Assembly (NCBI GenBank): GCA_907163345.1
Contig: CAJQUN010000151.1
Span: 1,240,001 to 1,304,000, forward strand
Direction: 5' to 3'
Origin: Haberlea rhodopensis
Lineage: Eukaryota; Streptophyta; Magnoliopsida; Lamiales; Gesneriaceae
Length of the DNA stretch: 64,000 nt
The notes below the pieces were generated by a model. That model saw only the letters and a program-made list of their open reading frames with translations, had not been told where the DNA came from and searched no databases. Positions 10,095 to 23,144 of the stretch are shown here, in pieces. Each line of letters opens with the position of its first letter. Position 1 is the first letter of the stretch. A program made the translations under genes and the position numbers.

Positions 10095-12200
10095 GGAGGT
10101 ATTGGTATTTGGAGCCTTGATGCTATATATACCAAATGGACTCGGTATTCCATCATTATGCGGAATCTCTCATCTCTCTCCTCTCCCTCACGCCTCTCTC
10201 TCACCCCAAACCCTTCCCTCTTTTTCTCTTGGAAACAAATCGATGGGGGCTTATCTTGGGAGCCCGATTTCTTGAAGAAAAGCTGGTAATCTTCTTCTCC
10301 TCACCTTTAGCTTCGATTTGTTTATGGTATTGTGCTTGTTGGCCAAGTTTTGGGTTGGATTTGAGATTTGGGGTTTTGGTTAAAAATCTAAAAAGCTGTT
10401 TTAGTGTTTTTATTGAGTTTAATTGGTGTATTGGAGGTGTTGAGGAAGTTAGGGGTGTTGGTTTTGAGTTTGGGTGTCAAAAACACCAAGGAAGCTCGAG
10501 TTTTTCGGAAAATTACAGGTCGCGATCGATCGCCGAGGAGTGCCCATCAATCGCGACGAGCAGCTGGATTTTTGTGGAAGATAAACAGTGCGGCGATTGA
10601 TCGATAAGTCTCGGCGATCGATCGCGAGGTGTTTGGTGATCAATCGCCAAGACATGGCGATCGATCGCGTGGTGGTTCTGCCCGGCAGTAAGGAATGGCG
10701 ATCGATCGCGCGTAAATGGTGATCGATCGCGGCTTGCTGAATAGTGTTTTTTCCCAATTTGTTTTAAAACTTGGAATTTTGGACTTGGGGTTTAAATAGA
10801 CGATTTCCGTGTCAATGTCTACATTCCAATGGGAATGCTATACTTTTAAAATGGATTGGTTGGAGCCGAAGGGTAATAAAACGGAATTCTCGGTTGAGTT
10901 TTTGGCTATCATTTAAACACATAAAATTGGAATATTTTGGTCATTATGCATGCTTAGCCGGGGGTGGGGGGCTTTTATTTTGGTAATCGTCATGGATGGA
11001 TGATAATTTGGAAGTTGTGAACGTGCTTGGGCACGTGATTACATGTCTATGTTTAATTGAGAGTTATTTTCATGTTAGCACTTAATTCATCGGGTCGCGG
11101 GACTCAGTAAAGTTTAGCTCGAACTACAGAATTATAAGGTATGTATGACGTACGAGCATAGCCCTTTATTATAATTGCAATTGTTGATTGCAAGGTACAC
11201 TATATTGCAATAAATGTATCTGGAAATGCATGGTATATGATATTAGCAATAAACGAATATTGAAATGCATGGTTTATAGTAATTGCTATAAATGGATATA
11301 TATTCAATGGGATTTATATGGTGCCGCTATTGAGCGAGCAATGTTTGGGATGTTGCCGCCTTTAAGCGAACATCGGTTATGACGCCACTGTTGTTGAGCA
11401 TGCGTGAGAATAAAATTCCGCTATTGTAGAGCGAGTGATGAAATGGAACTATAAGTGAGATATACGGAATATCTGTAATCATTGTTAATGATTTGATATT
11501 ATTGATTATGATATCGGTACGTGGCTTACGGATTTGTTAATCAACGTAACGATTAACTGACTATTGGGAATTTGATGGTTTTGGTTGTTTTGAGAACAGG
11601 GACAGTACAGGAAATTCGGATGAGGATGATACCATCCAGGGAGCATCTTTTATATTTCATAGCATTTACATTTTTTGTAAATTATGAATTGTATTATTGT
11701 GATTATCGGTTTGGTGGTATTGGTATGCTCACCCCGTGTGGGGGCTGTCTTTGTTGGGGCAGGTGATCAGGTAAATCGATGGCTTTGGAGTTGAGCTCGA
11801 GCTATGGGATGGAGGTGCTTCCAGGGATCGAAGTATCAGTGACGATATTGAGCACCGTATTTTATACATTTGATACACACATACCTATTTGATGCTCGCA
11901 TGTGAGCACTCTTATGTGATATAGTATGTATAAAAAAAAAGGCAAGGGCCTTTCTCTCTTCATTTATGAGTTGCGGGCAATTATTTATTGAATTGCTAAA
12001 TGAACTGAGAACATGTTAGTGTAGTGCATGGTATGTATGTGGACTTGGTTGGGGGAAACTAGACGTTATATTAAAGAACTTTTATTATTGGCATGATTTG
12101 CTATGGTGATAAGTGGGTTTTCCCCTACATATATGATTACATGCACTAAATGCTTGGGTTAATACACTAATAATGGGTTAAGGGCACGAGGGTCCTTACA
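10095..12200 (+). mobile_element. 5'-truncated LTR 'B2' (2106 bp) abutting LTR B1
   Basis: Begins inside the LTR (just upstream of its TATA box at 10123-10133) and lacks about the first 300 bp of the B-type LTR; it ends GGGTCCTTACA and is followed by a primer-binding site, so it is the remains of a 5' LTR. It holds a complete phased array (10523-10729), two to three 39-bp repeats, the CGCT/AGCG hairpins and the ACCCCGTGTGGGG hairpin near 11730. The head-to-tail LTR pair is probably a deletion or unequal-recombination product. Confidence 0.8.
10523..10729 (+). promoter_or_regulatory. Phased CGATCGATCG array, LTR B2 (complete)
   Basis: Eight sites at 10523, 10544, 10594, 10615, 10637, 10658, 10699 and 10720; spacings 21, 50, 21, 22, 21, 41 and 21. 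Sites 2, 3, 5 and 8 are one or two bases off, mostly C-to-T or G-to-A at CpG. Confidence 0.88.
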
Positions 12201-12335
12201 TTAGTGGTATCAGAGCAGTGGTTTGCTCTTTGGGCTGTTGAGGGCCTAGGATCATATTGATGGAAATGAGTAGCACATAATTATGCATGATGGTAGTTAG
12301 TGTTGTGTGACACAACTATTTTGCTTATGTGCGCT
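12201..12335 (+). mobile_element. Leader of the B2 element with initiator-Met primer-binding site
   Basis: After the LTR end come TTAG and TGGTATCAGAGC (12205-12216), complementary to the 3' end of plant initiator-Met tRNA. About 120 bp of leader follow and then the sequence changes to an LTR fragment of the E family; no gag is present. Confidence 0.7.
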
Positions 12336-12929
12336 TATGATATGTATCATAGTGGAACAATTATATGTCATGACATCTATGGAGTCATAATATAATCTGT
12401 TGATTATTATTGTGAGTTGTGGCACAGGGACAACCAAAGGGAGCATTTTGAAATGCATTGGGATACAGGAAGTACTTTGTACTCATGGTTTATGCATTTA
12501 CTCATTATAATCATATTGTGGTGAATATGGATTATTATATGCTCATGGTTTGGGATTGTTCCTGTAAACTATGACGTGAAGGGCTAAGGCCAGGGTCGAA
12601 AGACACGAAACGGTAACCTGCATTTTATATACATCATGGATTATGCATTGTGGTTGCATATATATTGGAGTGATGATTTTAATGATTTGCCGCAAAATGT
12701 TGAAGCGATGGTAAAATTCCGCATGTCACATTTGAGCGAGGTGCATTAAAATACACTCATGGCGATGTATATTGGATTATGGATTATGCATTGTGGTTGC
12801 ACGTATATTGGAGTGATGATTTTAATGCTTTACAGCTAAATGTTGAAGCGAGGGTATTGCCACATGTCACATTTAAGCGAGGTGCATTAAAATACACTCA
12901 TTGTGATTGTATATATTGGAGTGATGATT
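12336..12929 (+). mobile_element. Old E-family LTR fragment, piece 1
   Basis: 12340-12612 resembles the last third of LTR E (about 63365-63620). From about 12612 the sequence jumps back to resemble 62960-63340, with the repeated TTGAAGCGAGG and ATACACTC blocks. So two LTR segments are joined in permuted order. Element F interrupts it at 12930. No coding sequence. Confidence 0.6.
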
Positions 12930-15806
12930 ACGATGATTAAGCAAACCCGGATAATTAAAAGTACAAATTTGAAATAAGGAATTCCGGACCACGATAGGTC
13001 AATCAACTAGTGGAACATGTCTTAGTGCATGAGCATGTGCATGATCACATGGCACTTGGAGAACACATGCCACTAATTAAATTAACTCATGTTTAATACA
13101 TGATTTTGAGCCATTAATCTTGCAAGATAATGATGTATTGACACATGGAGTCCACAACACATCAAAGAATTAAACATTAATGCTAAAATACACTTTGATT
13201 TTCGGCCACCACTCACTTTGCAAGACAAAACCTCTCTCATCCCACTCAAACACAAAAAGACATTCCAAACAAGGCTCTCTCTCTCCAATTCAACAATTTC
13301 TCCTCCATCTCTCTATCATTTCGAATTTTTCAGCCTATTTTAGCTCCCAAATTCTTGTGAATTTGTGGATGCATGTTACATGCAATATAGATTTTAGAAG
13401 CTACAAGGCTAGGGAAGAAGAACCCATCAAGAATTTTCTAATTTGGAGCGAATTGGAGAGGTGAATGCTTGGATTGAGCTAGGTTGATGGTTGGTGCATC
13501 AAATCTTCAAGAGGAGTGAAGGTATAACACTTTTATTGAGTTTTATATACCTTGGTGTTGTTTAAGGATCGAAATTTATGAGTCTTGGCATGAGAAATGT
13601 AGAGATAACTTGCTGTCAAAAAGTGTGCAACAGATTTCAGCATGCATGTATCTGTCATTTCGAATTATTGGTTTAGTTAAGTTTCGAATTTGAGGTTGAG
13701 ATTCAAATAAAAGTTGTAGCTTGTTGGAATACCTTCGATTTGACAGTAAATTCGACTAATTTGGAATTCTGATGAAAAGGTTATGAACATTTTACCAATA
13801 TGTGTAAAATCTGGAAATTTAGTGCATGCGAGTTTTATGCATCGAGTTCTTCGAGTTTCTGGGTAAATGGTTTTCCGAATTTGATGTTGGTATTCAAATA
13901 AAAGTTGTAGATATATGTGTTTTCGTCCTGTGGTTAAAATATGAGAGGATTTGGACTTAAAATGAATGAGTTATGATGTTTGTACCACAAGGTGCACAAT
14001 ATGGAACATGCATGTAGGCGGGTTGCACATGCAGTGTGTTCTTGGTAAATCTGGGCAACATGTGCTACGATTTTGACCTTGGTGTCTGAATAAAGGTTGT
14101 AAACCATTGAGGTATCTTTCATTATAAACTGGCCTCACAAGATTTGGAGTTTATATGTGCAAGATATGCACTTTTTCCTAGAACTGCTCACTCTGTCAAA
14201 ACAGAGTGTATAGGTATTTTCAACACTGCCATACTTTGTTTTGCATGTGCCTCTAGATGAACGAACTAGCTTCTAGACTTCAAATATGAAATGTATTACT
14301 GTGGGTTTTCGTGATGTTCCCACTAGCCTCAACTCATTTGGACGTCATATGAATTTATTATGAGTTTTATAGAAAAATGGGTCAGGCTGCAATTTGGTGA
14401 ATTGTCCTGTTTTTCCAGCAGATTGTTCTTGGCCATTTTACCTAGGCTAAATGAACGAATTTGAAGATGAGTTGAACTGATGAAATGTTCATTTTTGAGT
14501 TAGGTTTGAAAATAAATTAGACCCATGTGATTTATTAAGTATCGAACAAGTTATGAGCCGATCTCTACGGTTGCACAGGCTGAAATTTAGAGAATTGGTT
14601 TTGGGTCTAAGTTTGAGTTTTATTTTGATATGTTTAAGGCTAGTATGTGACATTATGTTGTATTTGGAACTGTTATGGCCAGGTTTATTAATCCTAAGAT
14701 TGAGTCGAGGATCACTTGGTAATTAGCTAACGGTTTGAGGTACGTTGAAATGAGTTTTATCATGACGTCTGGCAAAGACGTGTAATGATGCTAATGTATG
14801 GCCTTATATGTCATTATTTGATTTATATGACTTATTTGTCACTATATGATTCTTATGTGACTACATGACATGATGAATATCTTGGATTACATGATATGTG
14901 AAATTACATGATTTGTATATACTTTCACATGAGATTGCATGATATATTGAGTTGCATATGTCATTTGATGCATAAATGATTCATGGGCATATCATATTGA
15001 TCTATCATTCCTTTGATATCCATGATTTGACTGAGTTGACTTACTCTGAGTGTCGGGTACGATGAGCATGGCGATGACAGGCAGTATAGGTAGTAACTGT
15101 AGTCACGTGCAGGTGCGACCGGACCTAGACACGAGGGCTGGATGCAGTAACGTACATAGGATGAGTTTTCCTAGCGTAATGTACGTATACTGTCACCCTC
15201 TGCTCGAGCTTTGATGATTTGATGATACCTTCCTTTGGACTCCGATTTTTGGTATCTTGATATTCGATTCCTTGTACCCATTCATACATCGCATTCATAC
15301 ATGGTATGCATTGCATGATCTTTGTCACTTGACATGATTTAGTTATTTCTCGTACTGGGGTACTGACCCCCTTTGTGGGGGCTGTCATGTCTTTTGTTGT
15401 TCGGACATGACAGGCTTTACAGGAGGACATAGTGACGATGCTTACAGCGACGCATCGAGAGATACCAGAGCTCCTTGAGAGCGAGCTCAGGTTTATATTT
15501 TATGTTTTGCGTCCCAATAGTTGTTAGAATATTTTTACTTATGTTTTAAATTACCGGGGTATGCCCCGAGTATCTGTATTTTAATTATTCTACTACTGAT
15601 TGATTTATACTTGATATGGATGTTATGCTCAACGTGTTAAATTGGAAACTGGAATTACGTATTTTCAGTATCACTATATATGTATCACCTAAAAGCGAAA
15701 ATTTTTTAGGGCCATTTGATAAGACCTTTGAAATAAATCTTCCGCTGTTTACACAAATTAATCATTATGTGTTAATTAAACACCACAATAGGATCGGGCC
15801 CTCACA
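12930..15806 (+). mobile_element. 5' LTR of element F (truncated, 2877 bp)
   Basis: Base 12930 matches base 20267 of the other copy, so 32 bp at the start are missing, including the TGTAACGCCCCG terminus. Ends GGGCCCTCACA. Contains a CCCCCTTTGTGGGGG hairpin near 15366, but no CGATCGATCG array. Small frames inside (for example 13180-13464) occur in both LTRs and match nothing I recognise. Confidence 0.85.
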
Positions 15807-17900
15807 TTATGGTATCAGAGCATATATCTGGGATATGCTCGAACTAGAGTTAGGACACTGAGAATAGACACAAATGAATTGTTTGTGCATGTGTCTGACT
15901 ATGTGATTTTATATGCTCTTGCCTGCTATGTTTACATGTTCGATAATGAGATTTTATACATGTAACGGATTACTAAGCAGGGACAGTTAAATGTTTTATA
16001 TCTGAGTATTTTAATATGCTGAGTTGCATATAATCTAGAGAATTTGAATGCTGAGTTGCATATATTCTAGAGAATTTGAGAATTTTATTTGTTAGCACTG
16101 TTAGTTGCTGACCGGATGATGATGTAGAATAAGTGATGAGAACATCTTTGACTTGAGATTGTATATGATGTTTTGATTTTATGATGGACAGTTAGTGTTT
16201 GGACAGGTAGCAGTGATATAGACTTTAAGAGCTATCTATCGAACCTGTAGACACTACAAACTGTTAATTGAACTATAACTTAGTGATAATGTGTCCATAA
16301 TTGGAAATTGTATTTATCACTTTGGGAATATCCTTGTGAATAGTGGGATGACACTATAACTAATTAAAACGCATTTTGTCGTTTGACATTGGGAATTTGA
16401 GTCTGAAAGACGATGGTAATACGTATGAGTTTACGTCAAAACCTGTTTACGTCGAGATGATGATTTAGAACTTGAGAATATTGAAATTAGTGATATTTCA
16501 ATTGAATAATAAAGTTAGTTGTTGTGAGAAACAACGAGAATTGGTTTGAATGAGGACTTGGATATGGAGACTGTCGCAATTCAGTTCCAGTTTTTGTGTT
16601 CAAACTATGAATAAATACCACAATATGAACTCGTCTAAATGATATATCTAGAGTAATGGTAGTGATGGAAGATGATTTTTCCTCTTTCTGATACGGGAAA
16701 ATATGTTTACGAGAATGCCATGTTGATGACATAGAAAACGTTAATTGATTATCGTGGACTTGAGAAATGGAAATATCTGCTTAATCTCAATAGCTATTCA
16801 CTAGTGAAGAGATTAGATTTTGACTAAGGAATAAGACACAATGTGGTGTGAAGTAATTAGAACTGGGTTAAAGATTAATGAAGTGACTATCATTGGGATA
16901 ATCCAAGTAGTCCTGGAAAAGTTTCAGAAGTATCACTCAAATTTATCCAGCCCTAGTAGTTCTAAAGGGACTATGAGATTGTAGAATACAAAACTTTTCG
17001 AGGTCACTGTGGATGTAAATATCTACTGATCTATTTGAAAGAATAATAGGAACTGATATTGATGGTGGTGAGTCAGAGCATGTGCGTTACGTGCTCAGGA
17101 ACAGATGCAACCATAACAACAAATACCCTGAGCTAGGGGTAGATATCAGAGTGGTTATTCTTTTTGACAACTCAGTTCTAGCAGCAATTAATTACCTGCA
17201 GACCAGAGGTAATACCCGATAGTTATTTTTGGTTTCCCAACAGACCAGAGAGTATACCTTGATAGAGGATAAGATTAGAGATACTTCAGTACTAGTGATC
17301 GCAGATACATGTTGTGTATTTGATCACACTGCACGAGTTTGATTTGAGACAAAAGCATTATTTTCATACATTGCGTCAAATGTGCATTGGTTATTGATTG
17401 GGAAAATACATCAGGAGTGATAATTATACTATCCTCACTTGTAATAGTGAACTGTAGCTGACAGTTTAATGATAGTGGTGTGGATTCGAATTCAATGGTG
17501 TTGGCCATAGATGGTTTTGATTGTATCAAGGGCATAGATACTTTGATAAGTTTCGAAGTATTAGAGACGATTTTATGGTGTAATGAATTTTCGACTGTTT
17601 TGTGGCCCCAAAATGAAATATTTATAGCCACGAATAGCGAGCTAAGATACTGATAGTATCAGCTATGAAAATATTGCTATTGCGATATTTGGAAAATGAA
17701 GGATATTTGATCATAAGCAGTTAATGCTGATCAGGAAGAATGGATGTTGACTGATATCTTAGTGGTAAGAAAACTTACCAAGATTTTTCTGAAGAAACAA
17801 AAGAATTTCCACTAGAGAATGAAATCGATTTTAACTATTCGTTGATGACAAGGAATAGATTTGATACCGAAAGCACTGTACGGAATGTCATCAACAGAGT
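15807..17900 (+). pseudogene. Element F leader and decayed gag-protease region
   Basis: Begins with TTA and the primer-binding site TGGTATCAGAGCA (15810-15822). The rest should hold gag and protease by position, but every frame is interrupted and I see no intact zinc knuckle or DTG protease block. Assignment rests on its place between LTR and reverse transcriptase remnants. Confidence 0.45.
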
Positions 17901-20000
17901 TGACAGATACAAAAGAATAGTTGCAGAATCTCCTCGATACGGGTACTTATGTCACTTGAGGAAACATCAGTATTGTTCGTGAAGAAGAAAAATGATATGA
18001 TGGATACGTGTATCGACTAAAGGTAGTTGAATCGGGATATTGTCGAGAATAAATACCCACTGCCTAAGATCGAGAAGTAAATGATCAATTGTAAGAAACT
18101 TGAAGTATGAGAAGAACAATTTTTACTCTGGTTAACATCAGTCTCAGAAGAGAAAATGTTCTCTAGGCAATTGGTCAAACCAAATATAGACATTTTGAAT
18201 TTTTGGAAATGCCTGTGGTCTGACAACTATACCGGTAGAGTTATGAATTTGATGAAGAAAATATTCCGTAACTTTTGGGCGGAAGTGTAATCATATTCAT
18301 CAGTGGTATACTAGTGTATACGAGATCCGGAAGGAACCACACAAAACACCTGTGATTGATTTTTCAGACGCTTCGTGAAGCTCAAAGTGTGTACCAAGTT
18401 ATCGAAATGTAAATCTTGGTTGAATCAAGTGTTGTTTTGGGATAGGTGATACCATCTCACCAGATACCTGTTTATTCCAGTAAAGTAAAGATAGTACTAA
18501 TTTGGCAAAGACCAATCATTGTACTCAAGATGAAAAGTTTTATGAATTTTGGCAGATACTACAGGCTGTTACAGAAGGATATTCTAGGATAGCCTGACTT
18601 ATGAACCAATTGACCAAGAAGAAATTTGATATTCGTTTGGTCAGATGAATGAGAAAGCTGTTTTGATAACAGAAACTGAAATGGAAGTGAACTACAACCC
18701 CAATGTTGATGTGGTTAACTGGTTCAGGGAGATATGTAGTTGTGCAAATACGTATGTCAAAGATTTGAAGATATGTTCTAATGTATCATGAAAAGATGAT
18801 TGCATATGCTTGAGATATAAGCGATGACTGGATTTATTAAAGAATTTGACTTTGATAGTCAATATAAATCAAGGGAAATGAAACTAGTAACAGATGCACT
18901 GAACCTAAAAGTGCAAGGTGCAATGGTAGCATCGATGTTTGCTTTGCCGTTTGATAACCTCTGATTTTGACGATCGGAAGGACTCGAATGACAGACCCAT
19001 ACAGATATTGAGTTAAGAAATTGGTTCTATCTTATCAACCAAGTAAATTTAGTATGCCATTTAGTGGTGATTGCGAATGAAAAATCAGTATATAGCATCG
19101 AATTTTACTGATTTGAAAGACGTATTACAGTAGAAAGCACACTATAGAGAACATAATGTTATTCTGGGAATGATGAGATGTATCATTCTTGAGATCCTAT
19201 TTATGATGAGATGGTATAAAGAAAGAAATTTTTGAATTTTGTGGCAAATTGTTTGACATGCCAGCAGGTGAAGATAAAAATATGAGACCTAATGGGATAG
19301 TAAAGGATTTGTAAGTACCACAATGAATTTGGGAACTTTCTAGTTTTGAGTTTTATAGCTCAAATATTTACAAACAGAGATTGTGAAACAAGTTGAATCG
19401 AAATTGACTGACTATTCAATACAAGATATTGATTTCATATGATAGTCTATATATCTATGAGAAGATGACATGTTTGCGATGTGGATAATGTGGTTTAGTT
19501 ACAGTGAGTATTCTGTAACAACTGTATCTGATTGAGATCCGAGGATAGTATCAGAATTCGAAAACTATTTTCAGAATGTCATGGGTACTAAGTTAGCAAT
19601 GAGTATTGCTTAGCATACCCATACTGATGGATAAACTGAGAAAATATCCAGATCTTGGAAGTCATGTCTCGATTTATAGTGGTGATTTATTGGGAATTGA
19701 CTGAAATCATTATTCACCAGTAGAATTTTCCTATAATTTAAGTTTCAGAAAACGTTTGGGATGACATCGGTTCAGGTTTTGCAGAGCCAGAATTACCGAT
19801 CGGCGAGGTGATGATAGAAAATTGATAAGAAATTTTGGCATAACTTAAGATTGTTGAGAAAAATGCCAGGAACGATAAAATTTCGGCGAAAACGATTAAA
19901 ATTTGGCTTGAGGTGAGCAAATTTGCTACGCCAAAGAGAAATATATAGTTAGACTTCGAGTTGAGAATCAGGTAAATATGAAAATATTACATTTACGATG
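17901..20000 (+). pseudogene. Decayed reverse transcriptase, RNase H and integrase of element F
   Basis: Gypsy pol is recognisable only as fragments. Near 17965-18070 one frame reads VLFVKKK, then CID-stop-R-stop-LN and KYPLPKI, the start of the reverse transcriptase. At 18287-18340 the frame reads VIIFISGILVY where the family has FIDD, so both catalytic aspartates are lost (18302-18307). Near 18568-18650 YYR and VWSDE mark the end of the reverse transcriptase. At about 19506-19640 SD-stop-DPR, MGTKL and HTHTDG are integrase core remnants. In-frame stops are frequent throughout. It cannot encode an enzyme; any recent movement must have used proteins from another element. Confidence 0.75.
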
Positions 20001-20197
20001 ACCAATATGATTCGTTAAGTGAGGTTTGATATTGCCTCGATATTTTGAACTTTTTGGAATCATAGAGAAATTTGATTAAGTGGTAGATCGTTGAGACGAC
20101 CACAGCAGTTGTCATTGATACATGATTCCTTAAGTATCTATGAATGAGATTGAGACATCTCATATGTTTTGATTTATTGAGTTATACTTGGTTTTGC

Positions 20198-20234
20198 GAT
20201 TTCGAGGACGAAATCTTTTTAAGAGGGGAAGAAG
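20198..20234 (+). other. Pre-LTR hairpin and polypurine tract of element F
   Basis: GATTTCG-AGGA-CGAAATC (20198-20215) is a perfect 7-bp stem with a 4-base loop. It is followed by the purine tract AAGAGGGGAAGAAG, which ends at the LTR start. The same hairpin sits in the same place in elements A and G. Confidence 0.75.
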
Positions 20235-23144
20235 TGTAACGCCCCGATGCTAATTAATCCGGATTAACGATGATTAAGCAAACCCGGATAATTAAAAGTA
20301 CAAATTTGAAATAAGGAATTCCGGACCACGATAGGTCAATCAACTATTGGAACATGTCTTAGTGCATGAGCATGTGCATGATCACATGGCACTTGGAGAA
20401 CACATGCCACTAATTAAATTAACTCATGTTTAATACATGATTTTGAGCCATTAATCTTGCAAGATAATGATGTATTGACACATGGAGTCCACAACACATC
20501 AAAGAATTAAACATTAATGCTAAAATACACTTTGATTTTCGGCCACCACTCACTTTGCAAGACAAAACCTCTCTCATCCCACTCAAACACAAAAAGACAT
20601 TCCAAACAAGGCTCTCTCTCTCCAATTCAACAATTTCTCCTCCATCTCTCTATCATTTCGAATTTTTCAGCCTATTTTAGCTCCCAAATTCTTGTGAATT
20701 TGTGGATGCATGTTACATGCAATATAGATTTTAGAAGCTACAAGGCTAGGGAAGAAGAACCCATCAAGAATTTTCTAATTTGGAGCGAATTGGAGAGGTG
20801 AATGCTTGGATTGAGCTAGGTTGATGGTTGGTGCATCAAATCTTCAAGAGGAGTGAAGGTATAACACTTTTATTGAGTTTTATATACCTTGGTGTTGTTT
20901 AAGGATCGAAATTTATGAGTCTTGGCATGAGAAATGTAGAGATAACTTGCTGTCAAAAAGTGTGCAACAGATTTCAGCATGCATGTATCTGTCATTTCGA
21001 ATTTTTGGTTTAGTTAAGTTTCGAATTTGAGGTTGAGATTCAAATAAAGGTTGTAGCTTGTTGGAATACCTTCGATTTGACAGTAAATTCGACTAATTTG
21101 GAATTCGGATGAAAAAGTTATGAACATTTTACCAATATGTGTAAAATCTGGAAATTTAGTGCATGCGAGTTTTATGCATCGAGTTCTTCGAGTTTATGGG
21201 TAAATGGTTTTCCGAATTTGATGTTGGTATTCAAATAAAAGTTGTAGATATATGTGGTTTCGTCCTGTGGTTAAAATATGAGAGGATTTAGACTTAAAAT
21301 GAATGAGTTATGATGTTTTTACCACAAGGTGCACAATCTGGAACATGCATGTAGGCGGGTTGCACATGCAGTGTGTTCTTGGTAAATCTGGGCAACATGT
21401 GATACGATTTTGACCTTGGTGTCTGAATAAAGGTGTTAAACCTTTAAGGTATCTTGCATTAGAAACTGGCCTCACATGATTTGGAGTTTATATGTGCAAG
21501 ATATGCACTTTTTACTAGAACTGCTCACTCTGTCAAAACAGAGTGTATAGGTATTTTCAACACTGCCATACTTTGTTTTGCATGTGCCTCTAGATGAACG
21601 AACTAGCTTCTGGACTTCAAATATGAAATGTATTACTGTGCGTTTTCGTGATGTTCCCACTAGCCTCAACTCATTTGAACGTCATATGAATTTATTATGA
21701 TTTTTATACAAAAATGGGTCAGGCTGGAATTTGGTGAATTGTCCTGTTTTTCCAGCAGATTGTTCTTGGCCATTTTACCTAGGCTAAATGAACGAATTTG
21801 AAGATGAGTTGAACTGATGAAATGGTCATTTTTGAGTTAGCTTTGAAAATAAATTAGACCCATGTGATTTTATTAAGTATCGAACAAGTTATGAGCCGAT
21901 CTCTACGGTTGCGCAGGCTGAAATTTAGAGAATTGGTTTTGGGTCTAAGTTTGAGTTTTATTTTGATATGTTTAAGGCTAGTATGTGACATTATGTTGTA
22001 TTTGGAACTGTTATGGCCAGGTTTATTAATCCTAAGATTGAGTCGATGATCACTTGGTAATTAGCTAACGGTTTGAGGTCCGTTGAAATGAGTTTTATCA
22101 TGACGTCTGGCAAAGACGTGTAATGATGCTAATGTATGGCCTTATATGTCATTATTTGATTTATATGACTTATTTGTCACTATATGATTCTTATGTGACT
22201 ACATGACATGATGAATATCTTGGATTACATGATATGTGAAATTACATGATTTGTATATACTTTCACATGAGATTGCATGATATATTGAGTTGCATATGTC
22301 ATTTGATGCATAAATGATTCATGGGCATATCATATTGATCTATCATTCCTTTGATATCCATGATTTGACTGAGTTGACTTACTCTGAGTGTCGGGTACGA
22401 CGAGCATGGCGATGACAGGCAGTATAGGTAGTAACTGTAGTCACGTGCAGGTGCGACCGGACCTAGACACGAGGGCTGGATGCAGTAACATACATAGGAT
22501 GAGTTTTCCTAGCGCAATGTACGTATACTGTCACCCTCTGCTCGAGCTTTGATGATTTGATGATACCTTCCTTTGGACTCCGATTTTTGGTATCTTGATA
22601 TTCGATTCCTTGTACCCATTCATACATCGCATTCATACATGGTATGCATTGCATGATCTTTGTCACTTGACATGATTTAGTTATTTCTCGTACTGGGGTA
22701 CTGACCCCCTTTGTGGGGGCTGTCATGTCTTTTGTTGTTCGGACATGACAGGCTTTACAGGAGGACATAGTGACGATGCTTACAACGACGCATCGAGAGA
22801 TACCAGAGCTCCTTGAGAGCGAGCTCAGGTTTATATTTTATGTTTTGCGTCCCAGTAGTTGTTAGAATATTTTTACTTATGTTTTAAATTACCAGGGTAT
22901 GCCCCGAGTATCTGTATTTTAATTATTCTACTACTGATTGATTTATACTTGATATGGATGTTATGCTCAACGTGTTAAATTGGAAACTGGAATTACGTAT
23001 TTTCAGTATCACTATATATGTATCACCTAAAAGCGAAAAATTTTTAGGGCCATTTGATAAGACCTTTGAAATAAATCTTCCGCTGTTTACACAAATTAAT
23101 CATTATGTGTTAATTAAACACCACAATAGGATCGGGCCCTCACA
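20235..23144 (+). mobile_element. 3' LTR of element F (2910 bp)
   Basis: Starts TGTAACGCCCCGATG directly after the polypurine tract and ends GGGCCCTCACA. Full-length partner of 12930-15806. It carries the CCCCCTTTGTGGGGG hairpin near 22704. Repeats in the family's usual array position (CGATCGATCG) are absent. Confidence 0.88.

Larger units (their letters stand above)
12930..23144 (+). mobile_element. Degenerate Ty3/gypsy element 'F'
   Basis: Two LTRs (12930-15806 and 20235-23144), a primer-binding site at 15810-15822 (TGGTATCAGAGCA), a polypurine tract at 20220-20234 and a decayed pol between them. The LTRs differ by about three dozen positions by eye over 2.88 kb, so the insertion is fairly young, yet pol is full of stops. 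The 5' LTR lacks its first 32 bp; the break lies at a GATGATTA-like microhomology with the flank, so no target duplication can be shown. Confidence 0.85.

Noticed and set aside
12205..12216. tRNA gene signals around TGGTATCAGAGC
   Set aside because: Only the 12-nt complement of a tRNA 3' end is present; these are primer-binding sites (also at 15810, 31202, 43441, 52392 and 63873).
13180..13464. 94-codon frame present twice identically (also 20517-20801)
   Set aside because: It lies in the two LTRs of element F, so duplication is expected; no recognisable protein features.
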